A DNA stretch of 10,913 nucleotides, from the NCBI GenBank assembly GCA_004151065.3, contig NWUY0300070649.1, positions 1 through 10,913 on the forward strand, given 5' to 3'. Shown piece after piece: positions 1 through 7,795 of the stretch (its first letter is position 1; each line of letters starts with the position of its first letter). Below the pieces are notes generated by a model that saw nothing but the letters and a program-made list of their open reading frames with translations, was not told the origin of the DNA and made no database searches. Both the position numbers and the translations under genes were made by a program. The stretch comes from Larix sibirica (lineage: Eukaryota; Streptophyta; Pinopsida; Pinales; Pinaceae).

Positions 1-406
1 GAAAAATAGCCCATGGGGTAAATTTCACCCCTAAGAATTTCCTTGTTTAGGGGACCATCATAACATTACCCAAGTCATATTTTTCCATTCACTTATCCAA
101 CCATCATACACCAAAGACCATGGTTATCTTTTATTTTTAATCTTCTCCTGAAATAAAAAAAAAAATTCATAGTCCAACTAATCAAATATTCATCTTTTGT
201 TTCCTAGATTGGAAATCTCATGGCACAGATGGATTTGTAGGCCTCAAAAACCATAATATCTACTACTCATATGCCCATAACCAATTTGATATGATATGCT
301 TGAAGTCATCTCCAAGTATTTTTTAAATACTTAGGCTAATTATTTTTTTGCAACCTTAGGAAAATAATTAAATTTAGCCAATTAACTCAATAATGACTCA
401 AATGGT

Positions 407-430
407 ACTAATTGGATGGGTCCAATTAGT
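407..430. repeat. Perfect 10-bp inverted repeat with 4-nt loop
   Basis: ACTAATTGGA at 407-416 is followed by TGGG and by its exact reverse complement at 421-430. It is the longest perfect small hairpin in the left part of the window. Its role is unknown. Confidence 0.85.
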
Positions 431-492
431 CTCCAATGATGGAGATATGATCACTGATGAAAGTAGTGAAGTCCATGCTGTTAACCTGCTCC

Positions 493-556
493 TTTGACCA
501 AGTCAAACCCGATTTTGATTGGTCAAAAAGTCAAAGTTTGGTCAAAAGTTGACCAA
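493..556. promoter_or_regulatory. W-box-like TTGAC/GTCAA cluster in two hairpins
   Basis: TTGACC occurs at 494-499 and 549-554, GGTCAA at 521-526 and 540-545, and further GTCAA cores at 502-506 and 530-534. TTGAC with a following C or T is the established core bound by plant WRKY factors. The sites sit in two inverted repeats (493-506 with 515-527, and 538-545 with 549-556). No gene starts nearby, so a regulatory role is unproven. The cluster may simply be a by-product of the palindromes. Confidence 0.3.
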
Positions 557-599
557 GGCTCAAGATGATGGAATAATAATATGTGATGCCTACAAGAGT

Positions 600-2119
600 T
601 GTTAGTACCTTAATCATGAGTAAAATTGATAAACAACTACATGCTAAATCATGCTTAACACTAGTGATCATTTCAAGTACACCAAGTGCAAGACAAATAC
701 TACTTATAGTAAAGGACAAGAGTAACTAGCTTCATATACATATTCCTACCCAAACTAATCACACAATGTAATGCATAAATCAAACTCTCCCTTGGGTGAA
801 GTGGAATGAGGGGCAATCATGGACTTAGTCAAAATGTGAGATTGACCATAGTATTGACTTGAGTCACTCTTGGAAATAAGGCGCAAGGGGTACTCTCTAA
901 CATGTGTTGGACTGGTTGACACTAGGGAAGCATTGTGTCTCACAAATGGATGAAGTGCTTAGAAGGAACCCCTTTGAATCTTGAAATATTCCCCTTTATT
1001 CATTTCATACATCTTTCTTTTTCACTATTTTTTTTCTTTTTGATGCTTTAGCTTTCTTTTATTTTTATCTTTCTTTGGAGCACTTTTCATTTTGCAATCC
1101 TTTAATTGGATAATGGCTAAGAAGTACTGGCCCTGGATGGCCTTCTGGGACCTAGTTATGACACGACCTTATTTCTGCTTCCAACCACCGTCCATAGGTG
1201 TGATGGATTTTCCACAGTAATGCTTTGTTAGAGCAAGTACGATTAACCTCTTAATTCAAGTATTACCTACCCTCCTAGTCACTATTGGCTTTAAGGATGG
1301 GTACCACTTGTTTAAAGTCTAGGGGATACTCTTCCAGTGACTAGGCCTACCTTACCCACACTCAATCCACCTAGATCTAAAAGAAAAAAGAGATCATCGG
1401 GGTGAGCAATATTTTTCCACACACATCAAATACGAGACACTAAAGAAAACATGGATGCCATCCTAACATAGAGGTCACAGAGGGGAAAGTCAAGTTCATC
1501 AATCATGTCTAGGTCAAAGGAATTTTGTAACAAATGGATGAGATGATAAGTGGAGAAGGCTATATATGGAACCAAGAGAGGGGTGGTGATCTATACACTA
1601 CATCGAAAATCAACTCGAACAAAACCATGTGCATGAAGCTACCACTAATGCACCTTGACCACACTAAGCACAAGTCCTAAGGATGGAAGCCAAAGAAAAA
1701 ATACATAATCACTTATGCATAACAAAGTCTAACATAAGTCAGTCCATCAATGAAACTCACGAATCCCATAGATATACCTCTGTAATATTCCTTTTCTGAG
1801 CTACAACTGCAAATTATCCACTTGTGCTAACTCTGGAGGGCTAAGGAAGATGAGATCCAAAATGCATAAGAATAGTCATGAAGTTCCACTGTACAAAGGT
1901 CTCTAATGTATGACAGGGGATGACATAAAGACGTATCAACATGAGAAAGGTAGCCCCTTTGGTGCTCTGCCACTGTATCTGATCCAACTGCTAAATGATG
2001 AGATAATCCTCAAATCCACTAATAATATTTAATGGGATTCTGCATCCACTGTAAGAACTGGCTCAAAACTGCGGTCTGTTGTGACAAAATGAGAAGTGGT
2101 TCCCATCTATATAATATGT
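600..2119. other. Unassigned non-coding stretch
   Basis: All six frames are closed by frequent stops and I recognise no domain, RNA gene or LTR boundary. Local features are a pyrimidine/T-rich tract around 1000-1080, an imperfect inverted repeat GACTTAGTCAA/TTGACTTGAGTC (822-832 with 854-865) and the nested inverted repeat at 1274-1345. This is probably repeat-derived DNA decayed beyond recognition. Short reading frames of about 62 codons here have no recognisable composition or motif. Confidence 0.6.
1274..1345. repeat. Nested inverted repeat (cruciform-like)
   Basis: The perfect 10-bp arms CCTAGTCACT (1274-1283) and AGTGACTAGG (1336-1345) enclose a second pair, CTTTAA (1289-1294) and TTAAAG (1312-1317). 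The two pairs are concentric, so the 72-bp segment can fold as one interrupted stem. No coding context. It could be the core of a small foldback element, but I found no flanking target duplication. Confidence 0.65.
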
Positions 2120-2655
2120 GATAACATACCACACACACAATATGTGTCCACAATCATCCATCACAACCCCATATGGACTCCACCGCTCTTCATGAGCCAT
2201 GTACTCCATTAGGTCGACTCCCCCTACATGAACATTATTGCAACGCAGGTGTCCCTAAGACAACTCCAAGCATCCATATAGGAATCCAAGCCACTCCATG
2301 TTTTCTAGGTCCCGATTCCCTACTCCAAGATGCACAATAATCCTACTCCTAGGAAGGGCATTCTCTAGAAAAGAAACATATCCATGTATCCATCATAAAG
2401 GATGCCACCCAAATTGTTTCCAAGAGTAATACAACTCCCTCAGGAAGAATGCAAAGAAATCACCCAAATGACATGAAGAAAACACTATGTAATCCATCTC
2501 CAATGTGCTAATCCAACAACCATCTCCCACATGAAAATCATGAAAATACTTCTAGTGAATGAATGTACACCATGTACCCAAAATCTCATGAAGAACCCCC
2601 AAAAATAGTGTAAGAACTTTTGAAGTAATTTGAAATCTATCACTCCTTTATGAGG
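2120..2655 (-). repeat. Dispersed ~500-bp repeat, copy A (possible gag-like remnant)
   Basis: This segment is collinear with 6320-6835 in the same orientation and clearly related over its full length, with many substitutions and small indels. Shared landmarks include the AATATGTGTCCAC block, CCATGTACTCC, TACATGAAC, GAATCCAAG, AATGT(G/A)CTAATCCA and AAATCTCATGAAG. Read on the minus strand, both copies keep short protein similarities (LDSxM, RD, FMxGExT, GHI(L/F)C), which suggests former coding sequence. The arrangement, a conserved stretch ending in Cys/His residues, faintly resembles the end of the nucleic-acid-binding gag domain of plant LINE or gag-like proteins. That identity is weak inference. 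Copy A has stops in every frame. Confidence 0.7.
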
Positions 2656-3150
2656 AAAGTGTTTATAGAAACACCTGTCGAATCCCTTTGCAACCCTACC
2701 AATCCACCTCCTACAAATTTATACTTGTTGTAGTCTAGTAACCAACCTATATCTCTTGTAAAGAAACTGTCACCCATGCTATCACAACATCTCGATCCTC
2801 CAAAGAATACTTACCACCTATGAATATGAAAAAACATAACCATGGAACAAAACCAACTTACCAAACTTTATTATACCTAAAGTCAAAATCACATGCCAAA
2901 CTCAATGGACACCATAAACAAGCTTTAAATGATGTCCTGTAAAGAAAATCACATCTCCATATAAGATCAAGACAAATGGATCAAATATATCAAAGTCTCA
3001 AAGATAGAAAAATGCACAAGTCAAATCCTCTATCCTAAATTACCAATATTGTTGTAAAGGTAACAACTCATGCAAGGTAATTAACAACTTGAAAACATGA
3101 AAACCCATCCCATGCATCTTAAATAATTTGGAAACTAAAACAACTTGAAT
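2656..3150. other. Unassigned stretch between repeat A and copia remnant
   Basis: No recognisable coding or RNA feature. It lies where the reverse transcriptase, RNase H and 3' LTR of the minus-strand copia element would be expected, but I cannot see a YVDD motif, an RNase H block, a polypurine tract or a second LTR. The element is therefore either truncated here or too decayed to read by eye. Confidence 0.5.
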
Positions 3151-3216
3151 TACATCGACCCCCTCATCTCAAGAGAAACCTGAGTAAAGTGTGACATCAC
3201 AGGAAACTCCCTTTGT

Positions 3217-3660
3217 CTAATATATTTCATCAACCCTGTCCCTATACTCTATAATACTTTCATCAACTATAAACTTGGAATCAATCTTACCATCACAATT
3301 CTCCTCCTCAAGGAAATTGGAATCCTTACAGATGGAAGAAACAAATGCAACATGATGTGTATATCTCCTAGGAGGTATATTCACCATTATTGAGGATTGG
3401 GCACTCCTATATTCTCTCAAGCATCTTGTAATGTCTAGGAAATCTATCTCGTCTTCCTACAAGATGGAGTAGGTGAGGGCATATCCATACCCAATCTCAC
3501 CTCAACTACCTCTGAATTTGACTCATCTCAAGTCTTTGAATCAATCTCTTGAACAAAAACCTCCTTTCTCTCCTCAATCATTGAAGGAGAATCCTATGAA
3601 CTTCAAGACCTCACATCCTCATCAAATATCACATCTCTGCACACCATAGTTTCCCACTAT
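3217..3660 (-). pseudogene. Copia pol: post-integrase linker to pre-RT region
   Basis: The minus-strand translation gives CRDVIFDEDVRS (about 3610-3645), matching the conserved block that follows integrase in copia polyproteins (SRDVxFDE). A hydrophilic, Glu/Ser-rich linker follows, then a PPRRYTHHVAFVSSI segment (about 3325-3370) resembling the PPxRY/Y..ALxS stretch just ahead of reverse transcriptase. The segment from 3420 to 3217 stays open for 67 codons, ending in a Glu/Asp-rich tail. Several stops interrupt the rest, and no reverse transcriptase motif follows. The family assignment rests on order and motifs, not on an alignment. Confidence 0.65.
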
Positions 3661-3870
3661 GCTAGCATATTAATCCCATAAGAATTAGAAGTATAAATGT
3701 ATCCATAAACACAAGATCCTATAATAACAACCATAATAGGTTCTAAACATGTCTCCATGGAATCTCACCTTGCATGTTCCTTCTCAAAGCTATAAGGCTC
3801 TTCCATCCTCCCACCAGAATGTAAAAGTGCCACCGAATTGGCAAGTAACTTGTAAAGGCCAACCTCTCCC
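3661..3870 (-). pseudogene. Copia pol: pre-integrase fused to post-integrase, core deleted
   Basis: On the minus strand the pre-integrase segment GLYKLLANSVALLHSGG (about 3862-3805) matches the copia GAG_pre-integrase pattern (LYxLLxxxV). In intact elements the HHCC zinc finger and DDE catalytic core follow, several hundred codons in all. Here only a few dozen bases separate it from a LEPIM segment (about 3745) and CVYGYIYTSNSYGI (about 3713-3672). Those match the KLEP...GIFVGYS-SKAYRI stretch that normally lies after the core. The catalytic integrase domain has therefore been lost by an internal deletion with its junction near 3775-3805. Confidence 0.65.
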
Positions 3871-3944
3871 ACCCCCCTATCCAAATTACTTGGATTATCT
3901 AGACTACAATCATTGATGATGCATTGTTGTCTCTTAAAATAAAC

Positions 3945-4170
3945 TATCCACTATACATCTATCATACAAGAAACTGAAAGAAGATTCTTCTTTAAGACAA
4001 GAACAAATAGAACATCACTCAACTCAAGAACATCACCTAAAGGCATATGAAAATAAATAGAACCAACTTCTGTTATGGGAAAGTGGAATCATCACCAAGC
4101 TCCACACTCATGCCTCCTTCTTGCTCTTGAATCATTCATATGTCTCAAATATCCATTGTCCATACTATCA
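3945..4170 (-). pseudogene. Copia aspartic protease remnant
   Basis: The minus-strand frame reads DNGYLRHMN at about 4160-4135, where copia proteases have the active-site D-S-G-A-x-x-H-M. The aspartate and His-Met survive, but the Ser and Ala are replaced, so the site would be inactive. Conserved flap and core sequence follows: ELGDDSTFPI (about 4105-4075), GSIYFHMPLGDVLELSDVLF (about 4062-4003) and LKKNLLSVSCM (about 3996-3964). The last block is characteristic of copia polyproteins. A frame change separates the active-site remnant from the downstream block. In a live element this enzyme would process Gag-Pol in the virus-like particle. Confidence 0.75.
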
Positions 4171-4229
4171 ACATTAAACATATTGTTAGAATATAAACAA
4201 GAATTCATGGAAACGATAGTCTAAAATTG

Positions 4230-4360
4230 AGATTTATCCTTCTCTACACTTGGTATAGTCCTTGTTGCAACTTGTTTCATATCCTCTCCCTTCTTCAATG
4301 GCCATTGGCTAGCATAATGTACCATCTCATCATCAGAAACATGTCACCTTGTTCAAGTTG
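4230..4360 (-). pseudogene. Copia Gag zinc knuckle, damaged
   Basis: On the minus strand, KVTCF (about 4352-4338) and DEMVHYASQWPLKK (about 4332-4291) together resemble the copia CX2CX4HX4C knuckle, usually of the form CFxCxxxGHYASQCP. The first cysteine and the histidine survive. The second cysteine is lost in a run of TGA codons with a frame change, the glycine before the histidine is valine, and the last cysteine is tryptophan (TGG for TGT). A basic tail, KQVATRTI, follows. In an intact protein this motif binds and packages element RNA. Confidence 0.7.
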
Positions 4361-4439
4361 TTATTTCCTATATTTGCACTTTCCTTCTCAGTAGCCTTTC
4401 TTTCTAACCTTCTTCATCTTCTTGATGAGACCAATAACA

Positions 4440-4735
4440 TCTATTTCCCCTTGTTTCTATGAATAAGATTGCAATATGATTCTTCCTACAAAATATCAAT
4501 CCAAATCTTTGGAAACTTTGGCAAGGTATCTAAGCACAAACCCCATCAACAAAAGGCACCTAGGAAGGAACGAGTCCTTTTAAGGAAATGGTAACCAAAT
4601 TCCAATCCTCCACCATTCTTCAAATGGTAGCCAATTAATATTCCAACCCAATGATCCTGGTAAAGTAGCTCACCATGTTTTAAAATATTTTTTGCTCATG
4701 TGAATGATTGAAAGTTGGTTTCACAAGAGCATCCG
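4440..4735 (-). pseudogene. Copia Gag, C-terminal half, interrupted
   Basis: The minus strand continues Gag beyond the open part: MLL(stop)NQLSIIHMSK (about 4733-4692) and, in another frame, VTISLKGLVPS(stop)VPFVDGVCA (4596-4534) match the UBN2-type copia Gag pattern of L.NQL..I.M followed by L..LP.SW.PFV. The stop at 4723-4721 (TGA) fits a former Arg CGA, and the stop at 4562-4560 (TAG) fits a former Trp TGG; both are transition changes. At least one frameshift lies between the two blocks. The coding product would have been the capsid part of the virus-like particle. Confidence 0.7.
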
Positions 4736-5008
4736 CTAAGAAGCACAAGAGTTTTGAAATAATTCAACCAGAGTATCAAACATTTTCTTTCTAGTATTCT
4801 TATTTGCAACATGTGAAATGAAATGATCCTTTATAGAATCAAGAATTATTCTCTTCACTTTAGCTTTCTTCTTCCAATGAACAACCAATTGTGTTGGATC
4901 AACAGGTTTCAGAATATCTTTCTCAACATACTCCCAAAGATTGGATTTCCCAATAAGTCTTGGAAGCATGAGGTTCCATGGAACAAAATTGGAAGTTCCA
5001 TTCAACAT
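4736..5008 (-). pseudogene. Ty1/copia Gag N-terminal fragment (UBN2-like)
   Basis: This is an open stretch of 90 codons. It opens with MLNGTSNFVPWN, the typical L-N-G-x-N-(Y/F)-x-x-W start of the copia Gag fold, continues with IGKSNLWEYV (matching the LWxxV block) and then ILDSIKDHFISHVANKNT followed by MFDTLVELFQ. This matches the A..I...L.D.L..HI....TA.E.W..L..L. pattern of UBN2 Gag domains. The methionine at 5008 lies almost on the domain edge, and an in-frame TAG lies about nine codons upstream, so the native start is uncertain. The frame ends within Gag. The protein would have been the structural capsid subunit. Confidence 0.88.
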
Positions 5009-5234
5009 GTCACACTCCCTAAAATTGAAGTAACCCTACACATCCTGAACAAGTCTCAAATGAACAAAAATCAATAGTATATGTAGAAAAACCCTTCCAA
5101 TGGTTCAAGTGCTTCTCCTAAGAAACCTAGAGTATCCCACCCAACAACCTTAACAAGGTCAAGAACCTCTCCTAGGTACCACCACAACTGAAATACCAAC
5201 TCCCTCTTACACCTAGAGTGACCTCAACCAAAAA
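5009..5234 (-). other. Copia untranslated leader
   Basis: This is the 226-bp interval between the primer-binding site and the open part of gag. No domain is visible and stops occur in all minus-strand frames. Its length suits the leader plus the first codons of a copia gag. Confidence 0.6.
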
Positions 5235-5247
5235 CGATTTAATACCA
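5235..5247 (-). promoter_or_regulatory. Primer-binding site, initiator Met-tRNA type (degraded)
   Basis: On the minus strand the site reads TGGTATTAAATCG, directly after the LTR end ...ATCAACA. The standard plant copia site is TGGTATCAGAGC, so the first six bases and nine of twelve overall are conserved. Two of the three differences are C-to-T and G-to-A transitions. In a live element the 3' end of initiator tRNA-Met anneals here to prime minus-strand DNA synthesis. The position fixes the LTR edge and the direction of the element. Confidence 0.75.
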
Positions 5248-5909
5248 TGTTGATTTCATGAATTGATATTTCTAATGAAATTCAAAATTTGCATCTCTAT
5301 CCTAGAAGTTCTTCGAATCTTAACCTTATCAATTTTAATACTTAGGTTTGTTATGGAATACAATTAAAAAAGCAGTAGCAACATACACTATTTAAATCCT
5401 CAACAACCCTAAACATCTAGGAAATCCAATAGAAAAGACACCAAAGTGTTCTGATAAGTTTCATCCCTTTAGAGCAATCTTATCACGTATATTGAACTAG
5501 ATCTAAAAACCCTTATAACAGTAAACATTGCAGCAAAATTATTCTTATCTTCTTCAATTAAAATCATGTTATATCACTTAATATGACCATCCTTAAATTA
5601 TGTAAAATCAACAAGAAATATATACCTGGAAATTATAAAAAATGATGAACAAATATATTTGAAAATAAAATTATATGCAATCTACACAAGTATTGGACAA
5701 CTGAAAACTTCATTGATATGTATAAGATAAAGTTCATGTACATACCATAGCCTTATCACAAGGATAATACAATGTAGTATCTCTCCAAAACCCTAGTTAG
5801 GGAAAACCAATAAAAACTCTAGCTCAACCAAGGAGCTCCAACAAGCATGAATCACTCAAGCCCTCTAAGGCAAGATGTCTCCCCCTCCTCTTCTTCACCA
5901 AGTACAACC

Positions 5910-5962
5910 TAGGGTTTCATCTCAAAACCTTAATATCCAAATATCCAAGGGATGAAACCCTA
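5910..5962. repeat. 12-bp inverted repeat in the copia LTR transcript region
   Basis: TAGGGTTTCATC at 5910-5921 is exactly complementary to GATGAAACCCTA at 5951-5962 across a 29-nt loop. It lies about 190 nt downstream (minus strand) of the TATA region, so element RNA would carry it as a stem-loop. A packaging or translational role is speculation. The adjoining CCCTAACCCTAG is telomere-like by chance. Confidence 0.7.
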
Positions 5963-6050
5963 ACCCTAGACTTCAAGATACTCCAAGAAGCTAAAGAAAC
6001 CCCAACAACTTAGAAGAGAGAGTGGGAGACCAAGTACAAATGAAGATATA

Positions 6051-6064
6051 AGAGAGAGAGAGAG
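6051..6064. repeat. (AG)7 microsatellite / minus-strand CT patch
   Basis: Seven uninterrupted AG units, read as CT on the minus strand. It lies about 80 nt downstream of the TA-run TATA region of the copia LTR, where plant promoters often carry pyrimidine patches. It may equally be an ordinary slippage tract. Confidence 0.8.
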
Positions 6065-6143
6065 TGAGGATGAATATTGCAATCCTCTACTCATATATAA
6101 CATAATATGAACAATAATGAATAGTGAAGAACTCTCTCCTTCC

Positions 6144-6162
6144 TATATATATATATATATAT
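6144..6162 (-). promoter_or_regulatory. TA-run serving as likely TATA region of the copia LTR
   Basis: Nineteen alternating T/A bases form the only strong TATA-like site in the LTR, about 55 bp from its upstream edge. If used, minus-strand transcription would start roughly 30 bp further left, near 6110-6115. It is also a length-variable microsatellite, so the spacing may have drifted. Confidence 0.45.
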
Positions 6163-6319
6163 CATAGGTAAGGGAGACAAACAATCATATTTGGGCCAAT
6201 GCCTTTAAAATCAACCTATAATAATCACAGGTAGGCTCACACAAGTGGAGAAATACACTCCAAGGGCACACATGCCAAGATCCTAGTTTTTTTACACAAT
6301 AAGGGCTCAAAGTTCATGC

Positions 6320-6835
6320 AACTACAAAATATGTGTCCACACTCCATCACAATTCCACATAAACTACAATACTCCTCCCAATCCATGTACTCCCACTGGG
6401 TCCATTCCCCGTACATGAACACTTCAACCCAAACATCCCTAAACCAACTCCTATCCTCCATACATGAATCCAAGCTACCCCATGATGTGTAGGGTTTGAT
6501 GCCCTTCTCCAACATGTAGAATTCTCCTCCTCAGTATGGAATTATCCAAGCACGCAATCATCTCCACATGACCGTCGTGAAGGATGTCACCCAAGTTGTC
6601 AAGTGAACTCCAATGCCCTCATGAATAATGACAAGCAAATACCCAATTGAGGTCAAGAAACCAACAAGTACCCTATCCCCAATGTACTAATCCACAATGG
6701 ACCATCTACCATGTGTAAACGCATCTTACATCATCTAGGGGCTGAACATACATCATGTACCCCAAATCTCNGTACCCCAAATCTCATGAAGCACCCCCAA
6801 ACATGGTGTAAACACTTTTGGAGTAACCTAAAAGC
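6320..6835 (-). repeat. Dispersed ~500-bp repeat, copy B (possible gag-like remnant)
   Basis: This is the partner of 2120-2655, in the same orientation. The minus strand is open from 6515 to 6237 (92 codons) and includes LDSCMEDRSWFRDVWVEVF, then EYMDWEEYCSLCGIV and MECGHIFCSC. The spacing of Cys, Gly-His and Cys after a (D/E)-aromatic-E stretch resembles the end of DUF4283-type gag proteins with a zinc knuckle, but three extra residues break the canonical spacing. The identity is tentative. The open frame runs into non-homologous sequence past about 6320. The copia LTR lies immediately to the left and may have cut the repeat short. Confidence 0.65.
6757..6785. other. Ambiguous base in a 14-bp direct duplication (probable assembly join)
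   Basis: A single N at 6771 separates two exact copies of GTACCCCAAATCTC (6757-6770 and 6772-6785). The related repeat copy A has this segment only once. An overlap left uncollapsed when two contigs were joined would give exactly this pattern, so the local length is unreliable. Confidence 0.8.
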
Positions 6836-7122
6836 TAAACAACATTCATGGAAGTAGGGATGAAGGAACAATTGTGAGATGGGATGTTCTTAAAGGCCAA
6901 TAACTACATCGAATTGACAAGGTTACAATAACAAATGCAATGAAAGGAAAAATAAAGTACCCAACATCGAAATATTAAGGATTGAAGTTGGTAGTAATTA
7001 AATATAGATGGATGGATAATCAATAACGGCATCAAGAGAAAAAAATTACAAAATCCTATTACTCACGTGTGAAATCATTAATCACAAGCCTCAAGGACAA
7101 ATCCTTTTGAAGGGGGATACCA
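6836..7122. other. Unassigned AT-rich stretch with a G-run near its right end
   Basis: No coding sequence is visible. At 7109-7116 GAAGGGGG is a purine tract of the kind that precedes a 3' LTR. Directly after it, GATACCA (7116-7122) reads TGGTATC on the minus strand, matching the first seven bases of the initiator-Met primer-binding site, but the following bases do not match. Both readings place an LTR edge near 7123-7126. Confidence 0.45.
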
Positions 7123-7327
7123 TGTTGTTTGTATAGCTCAAATTGGCATTTCCATGTTTGTGACGATGACCTCCCAAAGACGACACATAAGTATCCAAGA
7201 ACGATCGTCAAAATTTAATTATCATCATGGAGGAAGCCTTGAATATGAGACTATATGACGGTCAGAATCCTTAGGGGGAAATCCCATTCTTTTCTAGATG
7301 AAATCCATGAACTATAAGCAAAAATGA

Positions 7328-7369
7328 GGCCCCACACACTTCCTCCTTGAGCAAGGTGTGTGGCCACAC
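7328..7369. repeat. CACACA/GTGTGTGG hairpin with 12-bp palindrome
   Basis: GGCCCCACACACTT (7328-7341) can pair imperfectly with AAGGTGTGTGGCC (7353-7365). The right arm overlaps the perfect palindrome GTGTGGCCACAC (7358-7369). The segment lies in the upstream part of the proposed gypsy LTR, 50-90 bp before its TATA box. Protein binding is possible but unproven. Confidence 0.6.
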
Positions 7370-7416
7370 TCATTTCCCTCTTGCACGGTGCACGAGCTAA
7401 GAGAAATGCATAAACA

Positions 7417-7425
7417 TATATAAAA
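7417..7425 (+). promoter_or_regulatory. TATA box of the proposed gypsy LTR
   Basis: TATATAAAA is a near-consensus plant TATA box on the strand of the downstream element. A second candidate, TATAAG at 7680-7685, would suit the shorter LTR alternative. No transcript evidence is available to choose between them. Confidence 0.4.
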
Positions 7426-7795
7426 CCACAAAAACTCATGAAATAAATCAGATTTAAGTTGGTTCGCCTCGGTTACAACTCCTCAAATCATTTGGTAACC
7501 ATATTAACCATCCCAAACACACATAAAAGGAGGATATGGTGAGCCAAGAGGAGGGAACACACCCCATTAATGTTATGTTGGAATAATTTCTATACTTTTT
7601 TTAGCCTATATGCCCCATTTCTCCTCAGATGCCCCTGTCCCTGAGTAGTATTTCCATTTGTTGTTGAAGTCATTCCCTTTATAAGACTTCTCCCTTATAC
7701 AACAATAGAAGACAAAGCATTTGGGAGTTTGGAGCACAATTGGTTCAAGTGTAGAGTAACATGGTTTACAATTTCGAAAGGTGTCGTAATGGTGA

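Larger units (their letters stand above)
1..600. other. Non-coding, hairpin-rich segment
   Basis: No credible coding sequence is present. The segment carries a chain of short inverted repeats: GGGGT/ACCCC (15-19 with 27-31), overlapping an alternative CCCCTAA/TTAGGGG pair (28-34 with 47-53); AAGTATTT/AAATACTT with a 3-nt loop (314-321, 325-332); GGCTAA/TTAGCC (334-339, 374-379), extended by TTATTTT/AAAATAA after a bulge; ACTAATTGGA/TCCAATTAGT with a 4-nt loop (407-416, 421-430); an imperfect pair at 493-506 and 515-527; and TTGGTCAA/TTGACCAA with a 3-nt loop (538-545, 549-556). Such density could reflect decayed foldback or MITE DNA, but I see no defined element ends or target duplication. 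Function unknown. Confidence 0.6.
3150..6217 (-). mobile_element. Degenerate Ty1/copia retrotransposon, internally deleted and 3'-truncated
   Basis: Running from 6217 leftwards, the element shows an LTR (6217-5248), a primer-binding site (5247-5235), a leader, gag (from 5008), a zinc-knuckle remnant, an aspartic protease remnant, the pre-integrase segment, post-integrase sequence and the linker before reverse transcriptase. That order (gag, protease, integrase, reverse transcriptase) is the established copia order and separates it from gypsy, where integrase comes last. The integrase catalytic core is missing and no reverse transcriptase or 3' LTR is recognisable. Multiple stops and frame changes make it a non-autonomous fossil. 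Its left limit is approximate. Confidence 0.85.
5248..6217 (-). repeat. Copia LTR (5' LTR of the minus-strand element)
   Basis: The gag-side edge is well defined: on the plus strand TGTTGATTTC begins at 5248, directly beside the primer-binding site. The far edge is placed at 6217 because AAAATCAAC at 6207-6215 is nearly the reverse complement of TGTTGATTT, as expected for LTR terminal repeats; the last two bases, CT, would be a decayed CA. The roughly 970 bp contain a TA-run TATA region, a CT tract and a 12-bp inverted repeat on the transcript. No partner LTR was found at the other end of the element. Confidence 0.65.

Noticed and set aside
531-943. Two 62-codon minus-strand frames
   Set aside because: No motif, no codon bias visible, and the first overlaps a hairpin cluster; chance open frames in AT-rich DNA.
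4823-5077. 84-codon plus-strand frame
   Set aside because: It is antisense to the copia Gag fragment at 5008-4736, which has clear domain similarity; the plus-strand product has no recognisable motif.
5955-5970. Telomere-like CCCTAACCCTAG
   Set aside because: Fewer than two units and located within an LTR; CCCTAA is also half of a hairpin arm. Not an interstitial telomere array.
7251-7439. 62-codon minus-strand frame
   Set aside because: It lies inside the proposed gypsy LTR, on the opposite strand, across a palindrome and TATA box; no domain similarity.
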